This document shows, piece after piece, positions 16,772 to 25,881 of a stretch of DNA of 64,000 bases. Location: positions 62,001-126,000 of the forward strand of contig NZ_PJRO01000001.1 in the NCBI RefSeq assembly GCF_002858745.1, in the 5' to 3' direction. Origin of the DNA: Mesorhizobium loti (GTDB taxonomy: Bacteria; Pseudomonadota; Alphaproteobacteria; Rhizobiales; Rhizobiaceae). The first letter of the stretch is position 1, and every line of letters starts with the position of its first letter. The position numbers were made by a program, and so were the translations under genes. The notes under the pieces were generated by a model. It saw only the letters and a program-made list of their open reading frames with translations. It was not told where the DNA came from and searched no databases.

Positions 16772-18129
16772 GAGCCTTCGCTTTCAGAGAGGTTGACGGA
16801 AGTGCCGGAGCCATGGCTGTCACCGGAGCGGACGGCATGCGCTGCGGCGCTGACGCCGTGACTCATCGCCTGGGCATGTTTCATGCGCCTGGCCCAGTCG
16901 GGCGCTTCTCCGCGCAGTTGCGCCGAAGTCGCGGCGGCCAAGCTGTCATCAGCCGCAGCCGTGGCGGCGACAGATCCGGCATTTGAGGAACCGCCGGTCG
17001 CGGCAAAGCCCGCCCTCACCCCATCCGAGAAACGGGAAGCAATGGCATCGGCGGCGCGTCGAAGCGGTGAAGCAGCAACGGTTCCAGCAGCGTGTGCAAC
17101 GCCGCCAAGGCCGGCTGCGATAGCGGAACCACCCGCCTGCCCTGTCGATCCGAGGCGATAGGCGGTGGAGACAGCGCCCGCCGCCGCAGCAGCGGTACCC
17201 GTTGCACCAAGGCCGCCGTCCATAGCCGCGCCTGCGGCCCTGACGCCGAGGGCAGCAGCTCCGCCGGCGCCAACCGCGGCGCCGGCGACAGCAAGGCCGG
17301 TGCCAGCAACAGCGCCGGCGCCGAGCTGTGGACCGCCCGACACAAGACCGTTGGCGATGCCGGGCCCGAAGATGCCGAGACCGACAAGCGACAGCGCAGC
17401 AAGCACCACAGCCATGGCATCGTCGATCGAAGGCGTCACGCCGCCGAAACCTTGGGTGAATTGACCGAACAGCGTCGATCCGATGCCGATGATAACCGCC
17501 AGCACCAGGACCTTGATGCCCGAAGAAACGACATTGCCGAGCACGCGCTCGGCCATGAACGCGGTCTTGCCGAACAGCCCGAACGGGATGAGCACGAAGC
17601 CGGCAAGGGTTGCCAGTTTGAACTCGATGAGCGTGACGAAAAGCTGGATCGCCAAAATGAAGAAGGCGAGGATGACCAAGGCCCAGGCAAACAGCAGGCA
17701 GGCGATCTGGATGAAATTCTCGAAGAACGCCACCCAGCCCATCAGGTCGGAGATGGACTGCAGCAATGGTCGCGCGGCATCGAGACCGGTCTGCGCCACC
17801 TTGCCCGGACGCATCAGCTCCGCAGTTGTGAAGCCGGTGCCCGACGCTTTCAGGCCGAGTCCTGCGAAGCTGTCGAAGACGATCTTGGCGAGAGTGTTCC
17901 AGTTTGAAATGAGGTAGGCGAAGACACCGACGAACAAGGTTTTCTTGACCAGCCGCATGACGATGTCGTTGTCGGCGCCAAGGCTCCAAAACAGCGATGC
18001 CAGCGTAATGTCGAGAACGATGAGCGTGCTGGCAATGAAAGCCACTTCACCGCCAAGCAAGCCAAAACCCGAATCGATGTAGCGGGTGAACACGCTGAGG
18101 AAATTGTCGATGACACCGGCGCCGCCCAT
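16768..18129 (-). CDS. trbL: TrbL, VirB6-like polytopic membrane protein
   Basis: The 453-aa protein carries about six hydrophobic segments in its first 270 residues (for example LIVLDITLASLFWSLG, LLFAWALVILAFFILAIQLFV). A long Ala/Gly-rich, low-complexity tail of about 180 residues follows, typical of TrbL. It forms part of the inner-membrane pore through which DNA passes. It lies downstream of trbK and upstream of trbF with a 4-bp overlap. Confidence 0.93.
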   Translation of the reverse strand: MGGAGVIDNFLSVFTRYIDSGFGLLGGEVAFIASTLIVLDITLASLFWSLGADNDIVMRLVKKTLFVGVFAYLISNWNTLAKIVFDSFAGLGLKASGTGFTTAELMRPGKVAQTGLDAARPLLQSISDLMGWVAFFENFIQIACLLFAWALVILAFFILAIQLFVTLIEFKLATLAGFVLIPFGLFGKTAFMAERVLGNVVSSGIKVLVLAVIIGIGSTLFGQFTQGFGGVTPSIDDAMAVVLAALSLVGLGIFGPGIANGLVSGGPQLGAGAVAGTGLAVAGAAVGAGGAAALGVRAAGAAMDGGLGATGTAAAAAGAVSTAYRLGSTGQAGGSAIAAGLGGVAHAAGTVAASPLRRAADAIASRFSDGVRAGFAATGGSSNAGSVAATAAADDSLAAATSAQLRGEAPDWARRMKHAQAMSHGVSAAAHAVRSGDSHGSGTSVNLSESEGS

Positions 18130-18132
18130 GGG

Positions 18133-18435
18133 TTAGCGCGCCTCGTCGGGCGACGGCTCGACGCCGGTCCTGGGCCGCAAGAAACGTTCGCGCGTCAAAG
18201 CCCAGGCCCTGAGGCACGCTCCGTCCGCCGCAGCCGCCTCGCCCTTGTGTTGGCATCGCCGCTGCTCCGCCAACAACGGATCGGGTGCGGTGCGCGGTGA
18301 CGGCCTCACCAAGGCTTGTGGTGTGTTGTCCTGACGCGCCCAGTCGAGGGCTGCCGCGGTGGCAGCGACAGACAACAGCGCGACGCCGCCGATGTGGGCC
18401 AATGTCCTGGTGTCCATGGGTTCGCCCGCTTTCAC
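18133..18435 (-). CDS. trbK: TrbK-alt-type putative entry-exclusion protein
   Basis: This small protein of 94-100 residues has one N-terminal hydrophobic segment (TLAHIGGVALLSVAATAAAL) and a polar tail with two cysteines (RCQHKGEAAAADGACLRAW). Position between trbJ and trbL and this layout match the alternative TrbK proteins thought to block redundant entry of the same element. The GTG at 18435 overlaps the trbJ stop in GTGA; an ATG at 18417 is an alternative. The exclusion function is inferred from family and position. Confidence 0.8.
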   Translation of the reverse strand: MKAGEPMDTRTLAHIGGVALLSVAATAAALDWARQDNTPQALVRPSPRTAPDPLLAEQRRCQHKGEAAAADGACLRAWALTRERFLRPRTGVEPSPDEAR

Positions 18436-19199
18436 TTGGCGCTGTTGAACATTTGCGCGTTGCCTGGCTGGTAGCCGGCGCCGGGGGTCAGAAAACGCCG
18501 GCGCTGCTCGCGCCCTTGGTCTGCGGCTGCAGTCCGCTCGGCCTCCGCCAGCATGCCGGCGCGGCCATTGGCCGAGATCAGCGCGAGAAGGTCGGAAAGC
18601 TGCTGCGACTGCAATGCCAGAAGCTGGTTGCCGGCCTGCGTCGCCTGCAGCGCGCCGCTCGCGCCCTGGCTCCGCTCGACCAGCGCCGACATCTGGTTGC
18701 GGTTGGCATCGATGTTGCCGACAACACCGGCCTGGATACGCAAGGCGTCCTTAAGGCCGGCAACGGTATTGCTCCACCGTGAACGCGCATCGGCAACGAG
18801 CTCGCGATCGGTTGCCGACATCGAGGCGCTTCCATATTTCTCGCTGAAGATCTGGTCGATCTGGCGAACATCGAAAGCGATGTTCTGTGCCTCACCGAGC
18901 AGTTGCTGCGTCCTTGCCGCCGACTGCTGGATCTGCTGGAGTGCGGAAAACGGCAGGCTCGCCAGATTGCGAGCCTGATTGATCAGCATCTGCGTTTCGT
19001 TCTGAAGCGACGTGATCTGATGCGTGATCTGTTCGAGGCTACGCGCCGCCGTCAGCACGTTTTGAGCGTAGTTCGAGGGGTCGAAGACGATGCGCCAGGC
19101 AAGGGCCGGTGGCGCCAGCAGCGGCGAGACCGCTAGCGGTGCGGCCAGAAGGCTTGCGGCAACAACAACGGCGCGGGCGCGACAATGACGGGATTTCAT
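18432..19199 (-). CDS. trbJ: TrbJ, VirB5-like periplasmic mating protein
   Basis: The 255-aa protein has a signal peptide (RAVVVAASLLAAPLAVSPLL) and a long alpha-helical, Gln-rich body: FDPSNYAQNVLTAARSLEQI, QITSLQNETQMLINQARNLA and QLLALQSQQLSDLLALISAN. VirB5/TrbJ proteins decorate the pilus tip. It overlaps trbE by 4 bp. Confidence 0.93.
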   Translation of the reverse strand: MKSRHCRARAVVVAASLLAAPLAVSPLLAPPALAWRIVFDPSNYAQNVLTAARSLEQITHQITSLQNETQMLINQARNLASLPFSALQQIQQSAARTQQLLGEAQNIAFDVRQIDQIFSEKYGSASMSATDRELVADARSRWSNTVAGLKDALRIQAGVVGNIDANRNQMSALVERSQGASGALQATQAGNQLLALQSQQLSDLLALISANGRAGMLAEAERTAAADQGREQRRRFLTPGAGYQPGNAQMFNSAK

Positions 19200-21652
19200 G
19201 ACTGGACCTCCTTTGCGGCTTTGGTGTCAGATGTCGGAAAATTCGCGATGAGATCGGCCGCCCAGCCGGTAGCGCGGGCTTTGAGCCAGGCTTGAAGAAA
19301 GCCCTCGCGGCCATGCTCGGCGACGATGCGGGAAACAAGCGACTGGTCGGTCTTGGATGAGGCGGCACATAGCGCGAAACCGACTTCGCTCAGGCCGAGC
19401 TCGAACAGACGGTTGCCGCGCCTGGACTGGCAGTAATAGTCGCGTTTCGGCGTCGCCCGCGCCAGGATCTCGATCTGTCGGTCGTTGAGCCCGAAGCGGC
19501 GATAGATCGCGGTGATCTGCGGTTCGACCGCGCGCTCGTTCGGGAGAAAGAGCCGCGTCGGGCAACTTTCGACGATCGCCGGCGCAATCGCGGAATTGCC
19601 GATGTCAGAGAGCGACTGCGTGGCAAAAATGACGCTGGCGTTTTTCTTGCGCAGCGTTTTCAGCCATTCGCGCAGTTGGCCGGCAAAGCCGTCGTCATCA
19701 AGTGCGAGCCAGCCCTCGTCGATGATCAGCAGGGACGGCCGGCCGTCGAGCCGCTCGCCGATACGATGAAACAGATAGGCCAGCACGGGCGCCGCGGCCG
19801 CGGTCCCGACAAGGCCTTCGATCTCGAAGGCTTGAACCGCCCCGTCGCCGAGATGTTCCTGCTCGGCATCCAGCAGGCGGCCGTGAGGTCCTCCGACGCA
19901 ATACGGTCGAAGCGCCTGCTTCATGGCGTTCGATTGAAGCAGGACCGCCAATCCCGTTATGGTACGTTCCACCAGCGGGGCTGACGCAAGTGACGTCAGC
20001 GCCGCCCACAGATGCTCCTTCACCTCCGGCGTGATCGCCATTCCCTCGCGCCTCAGGATGGCGACGATCCAGTCGGCGGCCCAGGCGCGCGCCGGCGCGT
20101 CATCAATGCGCGCGAGCGGCTGCAACGCGACCGAATATTCCGAGCCATCGGTGAGATCGCCGCCGAGATCATGCCAGTCACCGCCCATGGCAAGCGTGGC
20201 CGCACGGATCGAGCCGCCGTAATCGAAAGCGAACAGCTGGGCATTGTCGTAACGGCGGAACTGCAAGGCGATCAGCGCTAGCAGCACCGATTTGCCGGCT
20301 CCGGTCGGACCGACGACCAGTGTGTGGCCGACGTCACCGACATGAAGGGATAGCCGGAACGGGGTCGAGCCCTCGGTCTTGCCGTAAAGCAAGGGGGGAG
20401 CGTTGAGGTGCTCGTCCCGTTCCGGCCCCGCCCACACGGCGGAGAGCGGAATCATGTGGGCGAGATTGAGCGTCGAGATCGGCGATCGCCGAACGTTGGC
20501 GTAGACATGTCCCGGCAACGAGCCAAGCCAGGCATCGACCGCATTGATGGTTTCCGGCATCGCCGTGAAGTCGCGGCCCTGGATGACCTTTTCGACCAGC
20601 CGCAGCTTTTCGTCGGCGGTGGGCTGATCGTTATCCCATACGGTGATGGTGGCCGTGACATAGGCTTGCCCGGCGTAATCAGCGCCAAGCTCCTGCAGAG
20701 CGGCATCGGCATCGGCAGCCTTGTTGGCGGCATCGGTATCGACCAGCACTGAAGGCTCGTTGGTCATCACCTCCTTCAGGATGGCGGCAAGTGATTTTCG
20801 CTTGGCGAACCACTGCCGGCGGATCTTGGCCAGGAGCTTCGTCGCCTCAAGCTTGTCGAGCAGGATCGCACGCGTCGACCAACGGTAGGGAAAGGCGAGC
20901 CGGTTCAGTTCGTCGAGGATCCCTGGCGTGGTCGCGGTTGGAAAGCCGACGATGGTGAGCACTCGCAGATGCTGGTCGCCGAGACGTGGCTCGAGGCCGC
21001 CGGTGAGCGGCTGATCGGCCAGCAGCGCATCGAGATGCATTGGCGTCTCCGGCACGCGGACGCGATGTCGCCGGGTCGAGACGGTCGAGTGCAGGTAGGT
21101 CAGGGTTTCCGCGTCGTCGAGCCACCGGCATTCCGGCATGAAACCATCGAGCAGCGCCAGCACGCGCTCGGTGCGGTCGAGGAAGGAACGCAACATGCCG
21201 TGCGGATCGATGCCGCCGTGCTCGCGCCCCTCGTAGAGCCATGTCTCGGCGCGAGCGGCGTCCTCGGCGGGCGCCAGCCAGGTAAAGGTCAGGAAGTAAT
21301 GCGTTTCGAAATGGGCTCCAGCCTCTTCGAAGCCTGCCTTTCGTTCGGCATCGACAAGGCCTGAGGCGGCGTCGGGAAAGCGGCTGTCGGGATAAGTTGC
21401 CGCCTCGCGCCGCTGCGCCTCGACGAAGATCGCCCATCCGGAGCCGAGGCGGCGCAATGCATTGTTCAGCCGGCTGGTGACCGCCACCAGCTCAGCGGCG
21501 ACGGCGGAATCGAGATCGGGTCCGCGGAAGGCCGCGCTGCGTTGGAAGCTGCCGTCCTTGTTGAGGACGACGCCCTGGCTGACGAGAGCTGCCCAGGGCA
21601 GATAATCGGCAAGCAGCGCCGCGGAACGGCGATATTCGGCAAGGTTCATCAT
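19196..21652 (-). CDS. trbE: TrbE, VirB4-type conjugation ATPase
   Basis: The 818-aa protein is full-length for the family. Walker A is GPTGAGKS at about residues 448-455, Walker B is SLLIIDEGWLALDD at about 635, and the N-terminal half carries the CagE/VirB4 domain (IVGFPTATTPGILDELNRL). It powers pilus assembly and substrate transfer from the inner membrane. It starts 9 bp after trbD and overlaps trbJ. Confidence 0.96.
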   Translation of the reverse strand: MMNLAEYRRSAALLADYLPWAALVSQGVVLNKDGSFQRSAAFRGPDLDSAVAAELVAVTSRLNNALRRLGSGWAIFVEAQRREAATYPDSRFPDAASGLVDAERKAGFEEAGAHFETHYFLTFTWLAPAEDAARAETWLYEGREHGGIDPHGMLRSFLDRTERVLALLDGFMPECRWLDDAETLTYLHSTVSTRRHRVRVPETPMHLDALLADQPLTGGLEPRLGDQHLRVLTIVGFPTATTPGILDELNRLAFPYRWSTRAILLDKLEATKLLAKIRRQWFAKRKSLAAILKEVMTNEPSVLVDTDAANKAADADAALQELGADYAGQAYVTATITVWDNDQPTADEKLRLVEKVIQGRDFTAMPETINAVDAWLGSLPGHVYANVRRSPISTLNLAHMIPLSAVWAGPERDEHLNAPPLLYGKTEGSTPFRLSLHVGDVGHTLVVGPTGAGKSVLLALIALQFRRYDNAQLFAFDYGGSIRAATLAMGGDWHDLGGDLTDGSEYSVALQPLARIDDAPARAWAADWIVAILRREGMAITPEVKEHLWAALTSLASAPLVERTITGLAVLLQSNAMKQALRPYCVGGPHGRLLDAEQEHLGDGAVQAFEIEGLVGTAAAAPVLAYLFHRIGERLDGRPSLLIIDEGWLALDDDGFAGQLREWLKTLRKKNASVIFATQSLSDIGNSAIAPAIVESCPTRLFLPNERAVEPQITAIYRRFGLNDRQIEILARATPKRDYYCQSRRGNRLFELGLSEVGFALCAASSKTDQSLVSRIVAEHGREGFLQAWLKARATGWAADLIANFPTSDTKAAKEVQS

Positions 21653-21661
21653 GGCGTGCTC

Positions 21662-21943
21662 TCAGACCGCGAGGTGGCTTGGAATGCGCAGATGGCGCCT
21701 GCCGGTCTCGACGAACAGCGGATCGCGTCTTGCGGCCCAGACCGCAACGAAGTGCCCGATGGCCCAAAGGGCAAGGCCGACAAGCCACAGGCGCAGGCCA
21801 AGACCGACCGCCCCGGCAAGCGTGCCGTTCATGATGGCGATCGAACGGGGAGCTCCGCCAAGCAGGATGTGCTCGGTCAGCGCCCGATGAACCGCAACGC
21901 AATAGCCGGGGATGGTGTCGGGTTGTTCAAAAGACATTGACAT
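21662..21943 (-). CDS. trbD: TrbD, VirB3-like inner-membrane protein
   Basis: The 93-aa protein has two adjoining hydrophobic stretches (IAIMNGTLAGAVGLGLRL and WLVGLALWAIGHFVAVWAA) and the VirB3 opening VHRALTEHILLGGAPRS. The ATG at 21943 shares one base with the trbC stop (TGATG), which fixes the start. It helps place the VirB4 ATPase at the membrane. Confidence 0.92.
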   Translation of the reverse strand: MSMSFEQPDTIPGYCVAVHRALTEHILLGGAPRSIAIMNGTLAGAVGLGLRLWLVGLALWAIGHFVAVWAARRDPLFVETGRRHLRIPSHLAV

Positions 21944-22275
21944 CAGACCAGCGCTCCGCCGCCGAAGGAGAAAAACGACAGGAAGAAACTCGAGGCCGCG
22001 AAGGCGATGCTCAGTCCAAAGACGATCTGGATCAGGCGCCGGAAACCGCCGGACGTATCGCCAAAGGCCAGGGTCAAACCGGTGACGATGATGATGATCA
22101 CCGCGATGATCTTCGCGACCGGGCCCTCGATGGATTGCAGGATCTTTTCCAGCGGTTGTTCCCACGGCATCGACGAACCGGCGGCATGCGCAGCGTAGGT
22201 CAGCGCGAGATTAACCGAGATGATGGTGACGCCGGCGGCAATGCGCCGGCCGGCGATGGGGAAAATGTGGGTCAC
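21943..22275 (-). CDS. trbC: TrbC, VirB2-like pilin
   Basis: The 110-aa pilin precursor starts at a GTG (22275) overlapping the trbB stop in GTGA. A leader ends near TYAAHAAGSSMPWEQPL, and two hydrophobic helices follow (IIAVIIIIVTGLTLAFGD and IVFGLSIAFAASSFFLSFF), the standard TrbC/VirB2 hairpin that polymerises into the conjugative pilus. Confidence 0.92.
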   Translation of the reverse strand: MTHIFPIAGRRIAAGVTIISVNLALTYAAHAAGSSMPWEQPLEKILQSIEGPVAKIIAVIIIIVTGLTLAFGDTSGGFRRLIQIVFGLSIAFAASSFFLSFFSFGGGALV

Positions 22276-23249
22276 GAATGGCCTCCAGTCTTGTCCTGTG
22301 CGATTTGGGTGATGCGATAATCCTGATCGGGACCAAGCCCATCGACACGGGCGAGTTCGATCAGCCGGCGCGCGGTCCCTCGCCCCGCAAGCACTGCGAC
22401 GAGATCGATCGTCTCGGCGATCAGGGCGCGGGGGACGGTGACGACGGCTTCCTGAATGAGCTGTTCGAGGCGGCGCAGCGCACCGAGGCCGCTGCCGGCA
22501 TGAATGGTACCGATGCCGCCGGGATGACCGGTTCCCCATGCCTTGAGGAGGTCGAGGGCTTCCGAACCCCGCACCTCACCGATCGGAATGCGGTCAGGCC
22601 GGAGGCGCAAGGACGAACGCACGAGATCCGAGAGCGTGGCGACACCATCCTTGGTCCGCAGCGCGACGACATTGGCTGCCGCGCATTGCAGCTCGCGCGT
22701 GTCTTCGATGATGACGATGCGATCGGTGCTTCTGGCGACTTCCGCCAGCAGGGCATTGGTGAGCGTGGTCTTGCCGGTCGAGGTGCCGCCGGCGACGAGA
22801 ATGTTGGCGCGCGCTGCCACCGCGGCGCGAAGTTCGTCCGCCTGCCCTGCGGCCATCACACCGCTGGCGACATAATCGTCCAGCGAAAACACAGCCACGG
22901 CGGGTTTGCGGATCGCAAAGGCCGGGGCGGCGACAACCGGCGGCAGCAGCCCCTCGAAACGTTCACCGGTACCGGGCAGTTCGGCCGAGACGCGCGGCGC
23001 ACGGGCATGGACCTCGGCGCCGACATGGTGGGCGACGAGTCGCACGATGCGTTCGCCGTCGGTCGCGGGCAGCGCTTCTCCCGTATCGACAAGGCCTTCC
23101 GCCAGACGATCGATCCAGATGTGACCATCGGGATTGAGCATGATTTCGACGATCGCTGGGTCGTCAAGGAAGCGCGCGATCGCGGGACCGAGCGCGGTAC
23201 GCAGCATGCGCGAACTGCGCTGATGCCCTATCGAATTGAGGGTTTGCAA
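22272..23249 (-). CDS. trbB: TrbB, VirB11-type hexameric ATPase
   Basis: The family core begins at [20 protein letters not shown]. The Walker A is GGTSTGKTT at about residue 155, followed by [12 protein letters not shown] and the VirB11 box [14 protein letters not shown], then [12 protein letters not shown]. It switches the channel between pilus building and DNA transfer. I chose the TTG at 23249 (AGGAC upstream, 324 aa); the frame is open to 23417 but that extension is not family-like. It is the first gene of the trb run, 174 bp downstream of the copG stop. Confidence 0.92.
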   Translation of the reverse strand: MQTLNSIGHQRSSRMLRTALGPAIARFLDDPAIVEIMLNPDGHIWIDRLAEGLVDTGEALPATDGERIVRLVAHHVGAEVHARAPRVSAELPGTGERFEGLLPPVVAAPAFAIRKPAVAVFSLDDYVASGVMAAGQADELRAAVAARANILVAGGTSTGKTTLTNALLAEVARSTDRIVIIEDTRELQCAAANVVALRTKDGVATLSDLVRSSLRLRPDRIPIGEVRGSEALDLLKAWGTGHPGGIGTIHAGSGLGALRRLEQLIQEAVVTVPRALIAETIDLVAVLAGRGTARRLIELARVDGLGPDQDYRITQIAQDKTGGHS

Positions 23250-23291
23250 AGCGGCCGTCCTGTCCTCGTTTTGTCGGGAACAGGTCAGGCG

Positions 23292-23305
23292 TCCCCGCGC
23301 GGGGA
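23292..23305. promoter_or_regulatory. 14-bp palindrome between copG and trbB
   Basis: TCCCCGCGCGGGGA is a perfect palindrome about 43 bp ahead of the chosen trbB start, in the only sizeable gap between the traG/copG and trb genes. It may be an operator for the CopG-type protein or a small attenuator; on the minus strand no U run follows. Confidence 0.4.
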
Positions 23306-23423
23306 TGATTAAAAGAACCTGGAATCGGGCCGGTTCAACAAGAATCAGGCGTCGTCGTAGTGTGGCGTGCAGATACAGGAGAACGGCGGTTTTGTTTGTT
23401 CGCAGCAAGCACGCCACATTCGG

Positions 23424-23882
23424 TCAGTCGCGGCCAGGTTGTGGCTGCAGCCTCTCCTCACTCATCGGATCAGCGTCTTCGGACACCTCCTGGTGTAGTC
23501 TTTGACCGCGTGCCAGGCGTCGGCCAAGCGCGGCAACGAAGGCTTCATATCGCTCGCCGGCCTTGGCGCGCGCTGCCTGGGCGGCAGGTTCGGGCAGCGC
23601 CGGGACCGTGGCCAGCCAGAACCGGATGAACACCGCAATCGTCTCGATTGCGATGTTGATGTCGCGCTCCTGGCGGTCGAGGCGACGGTCGATGCGGTCA
23701 AGCCGTTTGGCGATGGCCGCCTCGCGTCGATCGTTGGCGTCCGGCGACAGGAAGGAAGCGATCGCGGCTTCCGCGATCATGGACTGCGAGCGCCCCCGCC
23801 GGGCTGCGTACTCGACAAGCATCGTCGTGACGTCCTGATCGAGATAGACCGAGAATTTCGTTTTTTTGGACTGGCGATGCAT
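23424..23882 (-). CDS. CopG-family ribbon-helix-helix regulator between traG and trbB
   Basis: The 152-aa protein opens with a ribbon-helix-helix: KTKFSVYLDQDVTTMLVEYA then RRGRSQSMIAEAAIASFL. It continues with a charged coiled-coil-like stretch (AKRLDRIDRRLDRQERDINI) and a hydrophobic helix (ETIAVFIRFWLATVPAL). CopG proteins in this place are a standard companion of rhizobial traG/trb operons and probably repress or tune them. The start at 23882 lies 4 bp after the traG stop. Confidence 0.88.
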   Translation of the reverse strand: MHRQSKKTKFSVYLDQDVTTMLVEYAARRGRSQSMIAEAAIASFLSPDANDRREAAIAKRLDRIDRRLDRQERDINIAIETIAVFIRFWLATVPALPEPAAQAARAKAGERYEAFVAALGRRLARGQRLHQEVSEDADPMSEERLQPQPGRD

Positions 23883-23886
23883 GGGA

Positions 23887-25860
23887 CTATAACTCCATGC
23901 CGTCATCCGGATCGAGCGAGGCCTGGCGCGCGACGCCTTGCATGATCCGCGACAACCGGCGATTGCGGGCGGCATCGCCTTCGTCCGGATCCGGATCGAT
24001 TTCGAACTCGTTTCCGACTGCTGCCGCCTCGCCGATCGGACCCGCATGGCTGAGCTCAACGAGCCTGCGATGCTCATGACCGCCGGTATCATCGCGGGGC
24101 GATGGCTCCGACGCCGGTTCACCGAGCGGCAATGCGGGGGCTGGAAGCCTGCTCCAGTCATCGCCACGCACCTCGCACGACAACAGCCCGGGGGGCGGCA
24201 GAATGCGGCGCAGCAATCGGTCATCCTCGTAGTAGCGCGCCTTTTTCGCGCGGATGGGCGGCATTCCGGCGACCATGACGATCTCATCGGAAGGCGGCAA
24301 TTGCATCACCTCGCCGGGGGTCAGCAGCGGACGCGCCGTTTCCGAACGCGAGACCATGAGGTGTCCCAGCCATGGCGAAAGCCGATGTCCGGCATAGTTT
24401 TTCATCGCCCTCAGCTCGGTTGCCGTACCGAGCGCATCCGAGACGCGTTTGGCGGTGCGTTCGTCATTTGTCGAGAAGCTGATGCGGACATGGCAATTGT
24501 CGAGGATCGAGTTGTTCGGGCCGTAAGCTTTCTCGATTTGGTTGAGCGACTGTGCGATCAGGAACGCCTTCAACCCGTATCCCGCCATGAAGGCGAGCGC
24601 GGTTTCGAAGAAGTCGAGACGGCCGAGTGCCGGGAACTCGTCCAGCATCAGCAGCAGGCGATGTGTGGCGCCCTTGGCGCGCAGGTCCTCGGTGAGGCGC
24701 CGGCCGATCTGGTTGAGGATCAGGCGGATGAGCGGCTTGGTTCTATTGATGTCCGAGGGCGGCACCACGAGGTAGAGCGTTGCCGGTTTTTTACCGCCAG
24801 CGATATCCGCTATGCGCCAGTCACAGCGTCGCGTCACCTCGGCAATCACGGGATCACGATAGAGTCCGAGGAATGACATGGCCGTGGAAAGAACGCCCGA
24901 ACGCTCGTTGTCGGATTTGTTGAGCAGTTCGCGCGCGGCACTGGCGATGACCGGATGCGGCCCATCGGGGCCAAGATGGGGCGTCCTCATCATGGCGGCG
25001 AGCGTGGTTTCGATGGGGCGCTTTGGATCCGACAGGAAAGCGGCGACACCGGCGAGCGTCTTGTCCGGTTCAGCGTAGAGCACGTGCAGGATGGCGCCGA
25101 CCAGCAAGGCATGGCTGGTCTTTTCCCAATGGTTGCGCTTTTCGAGCGAGCCTTCCGGATCGACCAGGATGTCGGCGATGTTCTGGACGTCGCGGACCTC
25201 CCATTCGCCGCGCCGGACCTCGAGCAGCGGATTGTAGGCCGAGGATGCCGAATTGGTCGGATCGAACAAGAGAACGCGGCCATGCCGTGCCCGAAAGCCG
25301 GCGGTGAGCCGCCAGTTCTCGCCCTTGATGTCATGGACGATCGCTGAACCGGGCCAGGTCAGCAGCGACGGCAGGACGAGGCCAACGCCCTTGCCGCTCC
25401 GTGTCGGTGCGAAACAAAAGACGTGCTCGGGCCCATCATGACGAAGATAGGCTTGATCATAGCGCCCAAGCACGACGCCGTCGGCCCCGAGCAGGCCCGC
25501 CGCCTGCACTTCCTTCCTGACGGCCCAACGGGCGGAGCCGTAGGTTTCGGCGACTTTGGCCTCGCGCGCGCGCCACACCGACATACCAATGGCCACGACA
25601 ATGGCCAGAACACCGCCGGAGCCGGCGATGCAGCCGCCTTGCACAAAGATAGCGGGAGCATAGGCGTCGTAGGAGTACCACCACCAGAATAATGCCGGCG
25701 GGTAATAGACGGGCCAACCGGCGATGACGAACCAGGGTGGTCCCAATTGCGGCTGGAAGCCGAGCTTCCAGGCGACGTACTGGGTGGCGGCCCAGCTGGT
25801 GGTCACCACGATCGACAGGACCGCCAGGATCTGACCCCAAAGGATTCGTGTGGAGGACAT
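23887..25860 (-). CDS. traG: TraG/VirD4-type coupling protein
   Basis: The 657-aa protein has N-terminal membrane helices (ILAVLSIVVTTSWAATQYVAW, a Trp/Tyr-rich second segment, GGVLAIVVAIGMSVW), then the ATPase domain: Walker A TRSGKGVGLVLPSLL near residue 150, Walker B LLLMLDEFPALGRLD near 405. It brings the relaxase-DNA complex to the Trb channel. It lies directly between the relaxase and copG on the same strand. Confidence 0.95.
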   Translation of the reverse strand: MSSTRILWGQILAVLSIVVTTSWAATQYVAWKLGFQPQLGPPWFVIAGWPVYYPPALFWWWYSYDAYAPAIFVQGGCIAGSGGVLAIVVAIGMSVWRAREAKVAETYGSARWAVRKEVQAAGLLGADGVVLGRYDQAYLRHDGPEHVFCFAPTRSGKGVGLVLPSLLTWPGSAIVHDIKGENWRLTAGFRARHGRVLLFDPTNSASSAYNPLLEVRRGEWEVRDVQNIADILVDPEGSLEKRNHWEKTSHALLVGAILHVLYAEPDKTLAGVAAFLSDPKRPIETTLAAMMRTPHLGPDGPHPVIASAARELLNKSDNERSGVLSTAMSFLGLYRDPVIAEVTRRCDWRIADIAGGKKPATLYLVVPPSDINRTKPLIRLILNQIGRRLTEDLRAKGATHRLLLMLDEFPALGRLDFFETALAFMAGYGLKAFLIAQSLNQIEKAYGPNNSILDNCHVRISFSTNDERTAKRVSDALGTATELRAMKNYAGHRLSPWLGHLMVSRSETARPLLTPGEVMQLPPSDEIVMVAGMPPIRAKKARYYEDDRLLRRILPPPGLLSCEVRGDDWSRLPAPALPLGEPASEPSPRDDTGGHEHRRLVELSHAGPIGEAAAVGNEFEIDPDPDEGDAARNRRLSRIMQGVARQASLDPDDGMEL

Positions 25861-25881
25861 GGCGACATTCCTTGTCGAAGG